Source: Hydractinia symbiolongicarpus
Lineage: Eukaryota; Cnidaria; Hydrozoa; Anthoathecata; Hydractiniidae
Direction: 5' to 3'
NCBI RefSeq assembly: GCF_029227915.1
Contig: NC_079876.1
Coordinates: 26,447,828 to 26,511,827 of the forward strand
DNA length: 64,000 bases
Position numbers and translations under genes: made by a program. The notes beneath the pieces were generated by a model. The model had not been told where the DNA came from, searched no databases, and worked only from the letters and a program-made list of their open reading frames with translations. This document shows positions 36,078 to 47,923 of this stretch, one piece after another; positions within the stretch are counted from its first letter, which is position 1, and each line of letters begins with the position of its first letter.

Positions 36078-37128
36078 TCTACATAATAATACGCTAAGTG
36101 TGTCTGTCTGTGTTCTGTGACAGGCGAAGTGGATGTCTTCATTTTCCTTTGATGTTGCGGAAAAATGCATTTCTAATATGTCACATTTTCTGACGTTACG
36201 GCGCGACGAAAATAACACTACTTTAACGTCAATCTATATAATAATACGCCAGTTCTGTCTGTCTGTGACTTTTGCAAAGTGAATAAACCTTCTTTGATAA
36301 AGTCTATAAAACATCGTCTATAAATTTGTTCTGTAATTTACCAAACTTTGACGTTAAAGTAATATTGACATCAAACGAAATTATATTAAAATTAGTGAAG
36401 CCATTGCATTGCACTTTTAAATTTGAGGCTAATAATAATACGCCAGTTCTGTCTGTCTGTGACTTTTGCAAAGTGGATAAACCTTCTTTGATAAAGTCTA
36501 TAAAACATCGTCTATAAATTTGTTCTGTAAATTACCAAACTTTGACGTTAAAGTAATATTGACGTCAAACGATAGTATATTAAAATTAGTGAAGCCATTG
36601 CATTGCACTTTTAAATTTGAGGCTAAATAACTTGGAAACGGGTGGAAATAACTGACGTCATCTCCTGCGCAGGTAACTAGAGACCACCTGGGACCAATTT
36701 GGGAAAGTTTCCCAAACCTGGGTCCCCGAATCCGTTTCGGAATAGACGGGTTGATGACGTCACCAAAAAACCTTCAACCCTAATATCTCTGCAACCGTTT
36801 GTCAAAAGTATATAATCCTATACATTTTCTTGATCAGCGTTTCAAGATCTATATGATAAAGGCAACGGGTATACAAATTTAAAAAAGAAATTTTTGTACT
36901 TTTATTAGAGACTTTGCTGACGTCAGCAAAATCTTTAAACCCTTATATCTCATTAACCATTCATCAAAAGCACGTGATTACATACATTTTCTTGATCAGC
37001 GCTTTAAGTTCTACACAATAGAGGCAACGTAAAAACAAGGTTCTAATTTTTTTTTAATGATAGATAGGTGACGTTATCAAAATTTTTATAATGCATCAGT
37101 GGATTTTTCCACGGGCCTTATCGACTAG
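36078..37128 (+). mobile_element. Non-autonomous Helitron with a second nested 5' end and 194-bp internal duplication
   Basis: Begins TCTACATAATAATACGC immediately after the preceding element's CTAG. A second 5' end, TCTATATAATAATACGCC, starts at 36233. From there a 194-bp segment is duplicated in tandem (about 36233-36428 and 36429-36622) with few differences. The 3' end GTGGATTTTTCCACGGGCC, then TTATCGACTAG, is at 37125-37128. Confidence 0.75.
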
Positions 37129-37703
37129 TCTCTTATAATAATACAGAGACTGTGTTTGTTTGTAACAGGCAAAGTGGATGCCTTCATTTTCCTTTGATGT
37201 TGCCGGAAAAGTTATGTCTCAAATGTCAAATTTTCTGACGTTACAGCGCAACCTCAATAACACTACTTTAACGTCAATAACCTATATTAAATTGATGAAG
37301 CCATTCCAGTGCACTTTAAATTTTGAGGCCAAATAACTTGGAAACGAGGTTGTGACGTCAATGTTTTTTCACCGCGTGGGTAACTATGTACCACCTGGAA
37401 ACAATTTGGGTAAGTTTTCCAAACCTGGGTCCCCAAATCCGTTTCGGAATGGACAGGTTGATGACGTCATCAAAAACCTTTAAACCCTAATATCTCTGCA
37501 ACCGTTTGTCAAAAGTACACGATCCTATACATTTTCTTGCTCAGCGTTTCATGATCTATGCGATGAAGGCAACAGGCATACACATTTCTGAAAAAACAAT
37601 TTTGTTCTGACATGTCTCTGCTGACGTCAGCAAAATTTAAATGACGGTTGTTTTTCTCTGTTATTCTGCCCAAGTGGATTTTTCCACGGGCCTTATCGAC
37701 TAG
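37129..37703 (+). mobile_element. 575-bp non-autonomous Helitron, directly downstream
   Basis: Starts TCTCTTATAATAATACAGAG right after the previous CTAG and ends at the hairpin GTGGATTTTTCCACGGGCC, TTATCGACTAG at 37700-37703, followed by T. Interior matches the previous element over much of its length (for example CCGTTTCGGAAT, TCTGCAACCGTTTGTCAAAA). Confidence 0.8.
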
Positions 37704-38150
37704 TATATACTAATATCAATAAGTTTCAGCTAAACAAAGTATTGTTCAATATTTTCTACAGGTTACCTTCAGGACATTTTGGGTGACCTTTATTGGTATC
37801 CTTTTAAAACTACAATCAATGATGAACTGTGTTACAATGGTTTGTTAGATAACACACAGGTAAGATTCCAATGGATATATAGTTGCTAATTTGGGTTGAA
37901 TCATTCTTTTAAAAGATCAGTGTTACTTCAGCTACTTGGAAAGTTGAAAGAGACTCTGATTATTCTTTTGTCGCTTTCAACTCTGGCCACTTTCTTTCAC
38001 TATACAAGTCAATAAATGATTTTATCATTCCCACACATTGATTGGAGAAGATTCATTAATATTTTATAATTGGTTTAAAATCAAACTTTTTTGGTGTCTT
38101 CTGATTAGAATTTATAGAAGAAAAGCTCGCATGATTTTCAAATTTCACTA

Positions 38151-38390
38151 CAGCTACGCAAATTGAATTAGGGTCAATGCTCTGCCAAGCAACTCCAACG
38201 GCCTGCACAGTGCGCCATCTCCCCAATTTCCCTCACATGGCATGGGTTAACCCGGGACTATGGTAATATTCAATTCCCATATTAAATCGCCGTCCAGGAG
38301 AATCGAACCCCGGTCTCCTGCACAAAGTACGAGAGTGATAACCACTAAACTACGGCGCCACTTTTGTGAGGCTAGCCATCTATTTATATA
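38151..38390 (-). mobile_element. tRNA-derived SINE, copy C, best preserved head
   Basis: On the minus strand the head reads GGCGCCGTAGTTTAGTGGTT, containing a polymerase III A box (TAGTTTAGTGG), then an anticodon-arm-like region and a B box GGTTCGATTCT. The body continues leftward as in copies A and B. Right of the head, GTGAGGCTAGCCAT is an inverted piece of the family's tail. The tRNA part looks valine- or aspartate-like but its anticodon stem pairs poorly, so it is not a functional tRNA gene. Confidence 0.75.
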
Positions 38391-38861
38391 TGCAGAATAA
38401 TTATATGTGGTACGTACAGTATAATTAACCGCTCATACAGCTACTTATAGGATAGATATTTTTTCCTAAATTTCCACCCTTCTCTTCGTTATCGACCATA
38501 TTTATGTAGATCCACATAAAGTTGTGCTTCAATTAAAACTAAAAAAATGAATAAGAAACGATTGTGCAAAGAAGTTATAAATTTTACTGTAGCTAGCAGT
38601 ATTGTTAAACAACAACACATGGAAAAGACACAGTTGGTTGTTAAGAACACAAGGAAGTTTTTAACGGCTGGTTGTACTATGCGTTATACTATATATTCTG
38701 TTACAGGTTAATCATCAGTTCACCCTGACTGTTCGGTGCAGCAACAATAAACTTTTGTCAAGTTTCGACAAACGTTTCTGCAAAAATATTAAAATCATCC
38801 TGTGCGAATTATATATTATATATTCTTATATAAATTATATATTCTTGTAGTTTCAACCGTA

Positions 38862-39042
38862 TTTAAGTTCCTTGGTGTAGCATTTGAGTTGCTTGGCGTA
38901 ACAAATGGGTTGCTTGCTGTAGCGCTTTGGTTGTCTGGCGTAACAAATGGGTTGCTTGCTGTAGCGTTTGGGTTGTCTGGCGTAACAAATAAGTTGTTTG
39001 GTGTACTTTTTAAGTTGCTTGCTGTAACGAACGGATTGCGGT
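38862..39042. repeat. Tandem repeat of about 21/42 bp
   Basis: Units such as GGCGTAACAAATGGGTTGCT and TGCTGTAGCGTTTGGGTTGT alternate, giving a 42-bp higher-order unit repeated about four times with end decay. Confidence 0.85.
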
Positions 39043-39079
39043 TTTAATTGATCGTTTGTGTTTTTTAAAAGCCTTTTAG

Positions 39080-39487
39080 GTGGTGAACTATTCGAATCTA
39101 ATGCGAGAACGAATGAAAAAGAAAGATAGAAAGAAATTTTTGTTATTGTTACTGCTTCGAAGAAGACGACGTAGCCTGGAAGGAAAGGAGTTAACAAAAT
39201 TACGAAAAAGGAAACGACTTTGGGTCAGAAAGGCAGGGAAAATCTTTCAACCAGAACACCAACTCTTCTTCATCTTCTTCAAACGTCATTTTTTTAATTT
39301 TATCAGCCATTTCAGTTTTAGAATGACCTTTCACAACGAAACAGCCCAAACAGTACGTATTTATTTTTATTTAACTTCTTTGACGTCTCTTTTTCAATTG
39401 TTTCTAGTATTTATTCCCGTCCTCCCCTCCCCTCCTGCTTCCTCCTCCAGAGGAAGAGAGATCTGTTTTGTTTTTGTTTGTTTGTGA
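39080..39487 (+). pseudogene. Possible PIF/Harbinger transposase N-terminal fragment
   Basis: A 135-codon frame begins with a run of Leu then Arg (FLLLLLLRRRRR) and RKRKRLWVRKAGKIF. This resembles the start of Harbinger-type nucleases (RKRRFWVR...). No catalytic residues are present, and the rest is Phe-rich and unconvincing. A simple basic coding relic is the alternative. Confidence 0.3.
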
Positions 39488-39866
39488 TTTTCAGCAATTG
39501 GGGCATTGGATTTTTCCTTTCTTTCTGTCAGTTTGCCCCAGACTGACCACTGAATAGATCATATTTAAATATAATCATATTAAAAAAAAATATAATCTGA
39601 AAAATACAAACATCTGCAATATCAATAAAAATTCATGAGGAAAATATTGAATGCACAACACTGGTTAATATGCAACAACATATAGCTAAAACTAACTATA
39701 ACTAACTATAGACAGTTGGAAAAAGTATACATTTGTGATAATCTGTGAAATCAGTAGTGTAGCATAGACTAGATATTATTGTTTCTCGTGTTTGCAACAC
39801 CGGTTTTATTATCATCCATCATACAGTTTTAGTCACTAAGAAGGTAGCTAGCTAGCAGGACTAGCA

Positions 39867-40683
39867 GTGATGATCACATTAGTAGCCTATCAAGCCGCAA
39901 TTGGTTCATTTCATTCAAGAAAGTCACCACAAAATCAATTAGCTTCCCACGTTAGTGATTTTGAAACATTTTCAATGACACAAGAATTATTGTCATGGAA
40001 GAGTTTCCTTTGTAATTTTCTTATTTGTGTTGTAGTGGTCATTATTGAGTTCAATATTAATATGTCATTTTTGAAGTTATTACAATTGCTGGCTGATGGC
40101 GATGTGGAAATTTATTCTGGTCCAACATACAAGATTGTTAAATCTGTCCAAGGAGCTTTCAACCAGGCAGATGCAAAATATGGAGAAACTTCGGGTATGC
40201 AATGTGTTCCTAATGCATTATTTGCCATTATTTGGTCAGTAATTCACAAGGTCTCACTATGGACTAGTTGGGATCTGGACTATATACTAAAAAAACGGTG
40301 ATACTATTTTTAAATCTTTGAATAGATTTGGTGCCATTTCCTTCGATCAACTCCAAAATTCTATTACCGTTGAAGGCACACCAGTAACTGTTACGTTTTT
40401 GAATCTTATCTCAGGAGAAACAACACTATCTGGAAAAGCATTTCTGAACTTTGATGGTGACCTGAGTGGACTAATGTTCATGACAGGAGGCTTCACCACT
40501 TCGATATTTCTTTACAAAACACAATTCTTTGTATTTGATTCTCACAGTCGAAGTAGTGATGGTTCAGTTGTTGCTGATGGACACTCTCTTTTGATGAAGT
40601 TCAAGAGGCTTTGTGATGTAGAGGCCTATATTAGAGACTTTTATTTGCGCAAACAGAGTCTAAATACTGCCAGATACAACCGG
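39867..40683 (+). pseudogene. Helitron N-terminal region: 2A-like motif plus cysteine-peptidase-like domain
   Basis: Two abutting frames (39867-40301 and 40318-40686) form one region with a frame break near 40300. After a hydrophobic stretch (SFLCNFLICVVVVIIEF) comes LLADGDVEIYSGP (40077-40124), a worn version of the 2A-like 'DVExNPGP' motif. Next are QGAFNQADAKYGETSGMQC with the candidate catalytic Cys at 40203, WTSWDLDYIL, and later FFVFDSHSR carrying Asp and His. That Cys ... Asp-x-His layout recalls the C76-type deubiquitinase-like peptidases found in some mobile elements. Such a protease could process the element polyprotein or remove ubiquitin. Function is inferred. Confidence 0.6.
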
Positions 40684-40780
40684 TGAAAATTAATCTGCAG
40701 CTTCTATCAAGAGACTGAAGAATAGAAAATATTATCAAAATTTAGTTGGTAGTGCTAAACACAATCAAAGAAAGGAACAA

Positions 40781-41464
40781 ATGAAATCATACAGTGCTAA
40801 ACAGTCTGATAAAAAGAAGTGTACCCAATTAGGTGAATGTGACATACAAAAAATTATGAAAGCAAAATATACAAAGAAAGTGATCAAGTTCAGACAAGAA
40901 GTTGCAAAAGGCCCATATTATGTTTGTGTTGTTTGCAACAGATGTCTATATCGGCGTTCAGTTAAAATATTCAAAGATGGATATGCAGAGTTAAGTAGTG
41001 ATTTCTATTATTCCTATGTTATCAGCTTTGATAATGAGGCATATATATGTCTGACATGTGATAAAAAATTGAAAAAGAAAGTTGGCCCATGTCAAGCTGT
41101 ATGTAACAAATTATATATATGTGAAATACCAGAAGAGTTGATTGATTTGAGAAAATTCGAAAAAATCAAAATTTCACGGAGGATTCTTTTTAAAAAATTC
41201 GTAATAATGCCAAAAGGGCAATCTCCGAAAGTGAAAGGTACAATATGTAATGTACCACTTGAGGCAGATGATGTTTGTAAAAATTTACCTAGAGGTGCTG
41301 ATAGCAATGGTGTAATTATGCTAAAATTGAAACAAAAGCATGTTTTCCATGGCCACGTACTGTTTGAACCAGTAAGACCACATGTTGTTAAAGCTGCTCT
41401 GTTATATTTGAAGCTTAAAAACCCATGCAAAAATTACAATAAACATGGAGCAGTTAAACACTAG
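40781..41464 (+). pseudogene. Helitron DUF6570-like Cys-rich region
   Basis: 228-codon frame with GPYYVCVVCNRCLYRRSV, then YICLTCDKKLKKK and later PKGQSPKVKGTICNVPL, LPRGAD and LKQKHVFHGHV. This spacing of CxxC pairs followed by 'G.I.NVP' and 'LPR' is typical of the region upstream of the Rep domain in animal Helitron proteins (DUF6570). The continuation 41445-41801 overlaps in another frame, so a frameshift lies near 41450, and a TAA ends that frame at 41799. Confidence 0.7.
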
Positions 41465-41801
41465 TTCGATTATGCAAAATGAAAATTCTACTGATGAGAA
41501 TGAGCAAGGTAGCTCTACACATGACATTCCAGAAGAAATAGAGGAAAATCCCTTAGATCAACATAGACTTGGTTGTAATGAAACTACATTGACATCTGAG
41601 ATTCCAGTTACTGAAACTGAGAATGTTTCGATCGCTCCTTGTGAAGGTAAAAATCCATTGGGTGTTTTGAGTGATCAATTCTGTGAAGGGTTAGCACATC
41701 CATACTTATTTCCCACCGGAGTATTTGGGTATAAAGTTGATCGTAAAATCAAATTATCTCCATCTAAGTATTTCAATCAAAGGCTATTTAATTATAATTA
41801 A

Positions 41802-42955
41802 AGATTTGCATCAGAGCCAGATTATATATTTTTTGTTCATTCAATTTGGCAACAACAAAGTTTAACTAACAGTATCAATATTGCAATGAAAATAGTCAGA
41901 AGAAGCCAGCTAACTGTGGGTATGCTCATTAGAAATTTTAAGGTAACGGTAAGTTCATTTGTGGCCAGTGAAAACGCATATAGTTTCATGAATACTATCA
42001 AGGGAGCTCCAGCATACCGGAGAAGATTTTTGATCGAAGTTTTAGCTATGGTTAAACAACTTGGTTTGCCCACATTTTTCCTCACATTATCATGTGCTGA
42101 TTTAAGATTTGGTAAACTGAATGCGCTTGACATTTCTGATGAAGATATAGATAAATTGTATTATTTTGAGTGGTGTAAACTATTAAATAGTAACCCAGTT
42201 TTATTGGCTGGACACTTTGAATATAGAGTAGAAGTTTTCTTCAAAGAAATTATTGATGATGGTCCTTTAGGAAAAGTAAAATATCACGCCATTCGTGTCG
42301 AGTTTCAGTTTAGAGGAAGCCCGCATGTCCACTCATTCATATGGTTTATCGATGCACCTGAACTTAGAATAGAGACAAAAGATGAATATTTGGCATATAT
42401 TGATGCTATACTAAAAGTTCACCTACCAAACAGTAACCTGAGTTGTACAATCTAGTGAAGTCATACAAAATACATTCCCATTCTAAATCATGTCGTAAGT
42501 ATAAAAATGTTGAATGTAGGTACAGTTTTGGTCGATATTTTTGCGACCGCACCATTATCGCTGAACCATTATCTGATGACCTATCATGCAAAATCGTCAT
42601 AAGCGTCATAAGTGCAGTGCTTTGTCTGTTTCTAGTGAAACAGACTATCAGATTCATTTTAAGCTCCTGTTTTGTTAATAACTATTTTGTTGAAGGATTG
42701 ATGGCTTGGCAAGCGAATATGGATATCCAACCGGTCATAAATTATTACAAATCAGTTAGTTATATGTGCGCATATTTTTCAAAGTCGGAAGATGAATCCA
42801 CTGAGGCAATGAGACAGACTGCAAAAGAAGCTTCACTGACGAACAAAACTACATATGAACAAATAAAGTCAGTTGCTAAAGCTTATGTAACTAAGCGGAA
42901 ATGCTCCATTCAAGAAGCGGTTTATCATGTTATGCCTGAGCTTTGACTCCGAAAG
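41802..42955 (+). pseudogene. Helitron Rep (HUH) domain, interrupted
   Basis: After the TAA at 41799-41801 the frame continues (FFVHSIWQQQSLTNSINIAM) into the Helitron_like_N domain: LPTFFLTLSCADLRF, then the metal-binding HUH region FQFRGSPHVHSFIWF. The relaxase domain nicks DNA and starts rolling-circle transposition. Breaks occur near 42440 (frameshift) and within 42600-42650. At 42944-42946 a TGA stands where the family has Trp (PEL-W-LRK). The catalytic tyrosines expected downstream fall in the damaged part (TYEQIKSVAKAYVTKRK region). Confidence 0.8.
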
Positions 42956-43617
42956 TCTCTCCCAGCTGTCATATTCGCAAATAGTAATATCCCAGAAAAT
43001 CGCTATAAAGTTTGCCGTAGTGAGGAAGAGATCAGAGAACTACCAGCAAATAGTATTGATATATTCAAGCGGAATATGTTAGATAGGTGCATAGATAGAC
43101 CTAATGTAAAATTTTCGAAAGGGAAGTATGCTATCGTTGATGCATTGTGTTATGCAGAATTTCTTTCCCATTATTACTTGAAAACAAATGATCATTCAGA
43201 AAACGATAATCAGCCTACAGTTCTAGTCGATGATATCATTGAAGAAAACCATAACCCAAATATGTACCCAAGTGTATTGCCACTTATGTCATCAAAAGAA
43301 AAGCTAAAATGTCAAAGGGTTAAATCTGTGTTGCGGTATCACGTACCGAAAAGACACAAAAAAATTAGAAGAATATGCCCATCACATGTTGCTCATGTTT
43401 TCCCCTTTCGAGATGAATCTACACTAAAATGTCCAGATACTGGTAGTTATATGAGTAAGTTGATGCAACCAACAGTGCTGGACATTGTCAATGAGAATAA
43501 CATTTTTTTTAACCATTCTCAGATTTAATGGAAGATGCAATCAATAATTATCACAGGGACATGGTCAATAACTTAGATTTACATGCTCAGTAAGAGAATG
43601 ATGAAGTACAGGAATTA
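42956..43617 (+). pseudogene. Helitron Rep-helicase linker, broken
   Basis: Frames here read VIFANSNIPENRYKV, then RCIDRPNVKFSKGKY and YHVPKRHKK, matching the linker between Rep and Pif1 in animal Helitrons. A frameshift near 43515 moves to MEDAINNYHRDMVNN, and a TAA at about 43591-43593 precedes the helicase frame. Confidence 0.65.
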
Positions 43618-45215
43618 TTGAACACTGCGGAGACAATTGAAGATTATGAAGAAGAATGTCTTCTTGATGAGCAATCTATGGTACCTTCTACTATAGGTAA
43701 CAACACTTCACCAATTCATGATGATAAAATCAATGCAAATATAAGGACATTGAGCCATAAACAGAGAGAAATATTTGAAGTTGTTATAAAATGGTCAAGA
43801 GATTGCATTAAAAATTTATCAACTACTGTGAAATCACAAATTGATCCAATATACATATTTTTGACAGGTAGTGGTGGTTGTGGGAAGTCGCACCTTGTGA
43901 AAACTATTTACCACTCATTGACAAAAACATTGTCTTATCATTCTGGGAAATATGACAAACCAAAAGTATTACTTCTTGCACCAACTGGAGTAGCTGCAGT
44001 TGACATTATTGGAACCACAATTCACCCAGGATTAGCTATACCTGTCGGAAATTTTCAAAAATCCATCCCTAAATTAAGTGACAAGAAGCGTGCAACATTA
44101 AGACAAAAGTTATCGGAATTGAAAATTATCATCATTGATGAAATTTCAATGGTTTCAAATTACTTACTGTTACATATTCATCAAAGATTGATTGAAATAT
44201 TTGGCGTGTCACAGGAAATCATGTTTGCAGGGATATCTGTGATTGCATGTGGTGATTTTTATCAACTCCCTCTTATTCAGCAAAGACCAGTATATGCAGA
44301 ATATCAGGATGCAATGCTAAATATGTTTTCACTGTGGAGGCTTTTCAGAATTGCAGAACTCACCGAAGTTATGCGCCAGAAAGGGGACAACTCTTTGATT
44401 GATTTGCTCAACAAAATCAGAATCGCAGGGCTGGATGATGATGCCGAAACTCTTCTAAAATCCAGGTTCATTTCTGATTGTGACGATGATTATCCAAAAA
44501 ATGCTGTACATATATGGGCAGAAAATAAACCCGTATCGGATCACAACAATTGTATGCTCGAAAAACTGGACACTCCCTCAGTAAAGATTGATTCCATCGA
44601 TACCATTCCAAAAAATGTACCAACAAAGCGCGAAATCGAGATCAAATGGAAACTGGAGGACTTGCTCGCACTTTAACGTTGAAAGTTGGTGCAAAGGTTA
44701 TGTTGACGGCTAACATTGATATTGAAAGCAAACTCACAAATGGACAAATAGGAACTGCTTATCATATTAAGATGGATAGTGTAGTTAATGACCTGAAGGT
44801 GGTTTATGTTAAATTTGAAGATGGCAGTATTGGAATTAAGCAAAAGAATGCAGATGTATATGGAAAAAATGTAGTACCTATAACAAAATCAGAAACCAAT
44901 ATTTTTCTCAAAAAGAGTGCTTCATCTGTGACTAATAAAATAACACAATTTCCATTAATGTTAGCATGGGCATGTACTGTGCATAAAGTTCAAAGTAAGC
45001 AAATTCCAGATGTAGTGGTGAGCTTCAATCTGCTGAAAGAGAAAGGTTTTAATTATGGTCAAATGTATGTAGCGCTGAGTAGAGTGACTGCTATGAAGGG
45101 ATTACATTTTATAAGAGAATACAAGTCACCTGCTATACTTGCTGATCCAAAAGCCATTTTAGAATACGAAACATTGCGAAATAATTATATCATGACCCCT
45201 ATCAATCGTTTATGT
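43618..45215 (+). pseudogene. Helitron Pif1-family helicase domain with one frameshift
   Basis: Walker A is FLTGSGGCGKSHLVKTIYHS, Walker B is IIIIDEISMVS, followed by ACGDFYQLPLI and a late motif ALSRVTAMKGLHFIRE. These are the usual superfamily 1B helicase motifs of Helitrons, which unwind the displaced strand during transposition. The frame 43618-44676 must shift near 44650 to the frame reading GGLARTLTLKVGAKVMLTAN to continue. Apart from this shift the motifs look intact. Confidence 0.85.
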
Positions 45216-45870
45216 AAAGATGAATCATTATTGACCGTCATATTGCTGAATGTACGATCACTGAAAAAACATGCCACTGATATTTTATCAGATAAAGCTT
45301 CATGTGATAGTGACATAGTGTGTCTTACTGAAACTCAGATTTCTAACAATGATGACTTGGGTTTGATCAATTCGACCTTGAATCAATTCACAATAGAGCA
45401 TAGTATAAGCAATGATAAATTTTGCAGGTTAGCATGTTGTGTTCAATCAAATATCGGGATTGTTGATATTTGGACGTTAAAAGGTGCGCTGCTGGTTACT
45501 GTAAAAGTGTATGCTATTCAGGAACAAGAGTTTAATATTTTGTTGTTATATCGTAAGCAATCACTATCAGTGACGTACTCTCTGTATGAAATATCACACT
45601 TTGTGTCTGTCTGTCTTTCAAGGTAATATCTATATTATTTTAGGAGACTTTAACATTAATGCACAACTGTTAACTCTTCTATTCAACTTGAAAATGCATT
45701 AAAAAATTACGACATTATTGTCAATGAACCGACTCACATTTCAGGATCACTTATTGGCCATGTGTACATTAAAAATGATATTTGCTGACTCGCTGAATGT
45801 AACCTATATGATAAAAAATGTTTGTTTTTTCAGATCATGATGCAGTGAAAGTCAAAATAGTCAGTCCTCT
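45216..45870 (+). pseudogene. Helitron C-terminal endonuclease/exonuclease/phosphatase domain, decayed
   Basis: In frame with the helicase, LLNVRSLKKHATDIL and DIVCLTETQISNNDDLG match the start of LINE-type apurinic endonuclease domains. Past the stop at 45626, other frames carry ILGDFNINA, NEPTHISGSLIGHVY and FRSDHDAVKV, the later 'GDFN', 'ID.vy' and 'SDH..v' motifs. The helicase-endonuclease fusion is known from Helentron-type elements. Confidence 0.7.
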
Positions 45871-46118
45871 TTTTTTTGTTTGTTTCTGTGTGTGTTTGTG
45901 CGCTTTGTGTTACAAAGTTGATACACTCTGACAGGAATAATTTGTATTACCTTTATAATTGTAGGCGTCAGCCAATACACCGTCTGAGTGCAAATGTGTT
46001 CCAAGGAGTCACGATTTTTTTGCAAATTGTGTTGTCGGAAAAAAAGAATTATGCTTATCTCCTTGAAGAATTTAGTCATATAACGATTAAAAAGATTTGA
46101 TCCACCCATGATGATTGA

Positions 46119-46122
46119 CTAG
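46119..46122 (+). mobile_element. Candidate 3' terminus of the large Helitron
   Basis: TCCACCCATGATGATTGACTAG is followed by T. It resembles the TCCACGGG...ATCGACTAG ends of the small elements, but the hairpin is eroded. A 5' end was not found between 37704 and 39866. Confidence 0.35.
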
Positions 46123-47923
46123 TCTATATAATTTGATTTATTACGTTATATTTATCAAGAGAATGAAAAGATGCTAAGCTAAAATGTCATAATTATGATA
46201 GAAATTAATCAGGTTTCTCAGAAAAACTTTTTAACAATTTAAAACAGATGTGATACGTGTCTCAATCGATTTTCTATCTTTTGTAATTGCTCAAGTTTCT
46301 TCACAAGAAGTCGTTCTGTTAATGAGAATTTTACTTGGTTGGAGACGGGTTTTTATTTAGTGGTTCCAGGACTGAGACACAAAAGTCTGAGACACTGACT
46401 GACAACAAGTTTATAAGGTTGCATACTTGAAATTCATGTCTCATGTCCTGGTAGTTTTCAGTTCATGGACTTATTATCTTACTTTTGTTCAAATGTTTTT
46501 CATAAACACAGCATATAATTCTTATATTTTACAAAGAAAAACTTTCATGTAAACTATATTTTGGTGTATATTGTATATCGAAAAACGTTTATAATTTTTT
46601 TTTATTTTTTTCATTTTAAATGTTTATAACGCATGTGAACTCAATAATAATATGAAGCAATCTGCACAACACACGAAGTGTTACAGATGAATAATTGACA
46701 GTCTCGGCGGTGTATTAGAGAAAGCGAGAACTCATATTGGTTATAATCCTTCATATGATAAACATTGTTGTATCCATTGAAGTGACAATCAAAAGCAAAT
46801 TGTATGAAAATAAAGCAAGTGGTGATAGACAGTTTATCGAACCAAACGATTATACGAAAGCATGAATGAAGCACACATGTTTCAACTTTACATTTCAAGT
46901 ATCCTTCGCTCCATTCATAGAAATGGTGATTAAAACCGAATACATACGGGTGATTAAAATATAGTACAATGAAGTCAATACACAAAAACATGAAGCATGC
47001 GTGTTACACCAGTGATCATACAGAAAGAACATAAATTTATAGCTGTTATCAGCTGTGTGTCTTATTGTCAGACATGGACCTGCCCTATGAAGAGAGCGAA
47101 TGACCCGGAAAGATTTACTAACTCTGCTGATCAACTTATTCATTGTTTTTTTGTCCGGAGAGACACATTCGTTGAATTTGGAAAACCAACAAAATGGTTA
47201 CGGTGCTATTCATCACATGTACAGTCGGACATTCGTTTTGGTAGTGATGATTTTGGAAGTTAGTTGCATCCACTTCATATTAGGCGTGTTGTGTAGGCGT
47301 GTGTGCGTGTTTGTGCAGGAGGAAGAACATTGAATTATTGAAACAAACCTTGATAAATAAATGTTAAAATATGCATAACAAGTTGATAATTTTCTACCAA
47401 TTTTACAAAACCTAATTTTTGGTACATGGCTGCCCTATCAGGAGAGATTTAGTAAACGAAAGTTTGTGTGATTTTCTACAAGTTTCTTATTTTTTTATTA
47501 CTATAAAAGGAGTCTCATATGACTCTGCCTTACCCACGTGTGAATGTTTATGCGCACTTCATCTCGTGCTCCAGATGTGAGAATGGCGTCGTCCATCACC
47601 TCCTTTGCCGTCAAAAGTCGTATAAAATAACTTCTTGATGCCTTATCCGTTTTACTTGAAATTTGCAAGAAAAAAATTCATGCAGTCCATCACTGTGATG
47701 AACCAAAAAAATAGGAAAGATTTTCTACTATTTTACTGGTTCTAGAGAATGAGATTACGTGATGACCCGTATGTCGAAAAATATTCAATATTAAGACTAA
47801 TAATCAAATTATCGATAGGAAGCAAAAGTCGTCCCCAGTCTTCTTAGTTTTTCTCATTGGTACGCGCACGCGGCTATCAAAGCAAGAGCCATACAGCTCT
47901 GGGTTCGACGTTGGGTATGAAGC
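46123..47923. other. No gene recognised
   Basis: AT-rich DNA with short chance frames on both strands. No exon signals or mobile-element ends were convincing. Confidence 0.4.

Noticed and set aside
38280-38361. Functional tRNA gene
   Set aside because: A and B boxes are present, but the anticodon stem pairs poorly and the sequence continues into a SINE body shared with other copies.
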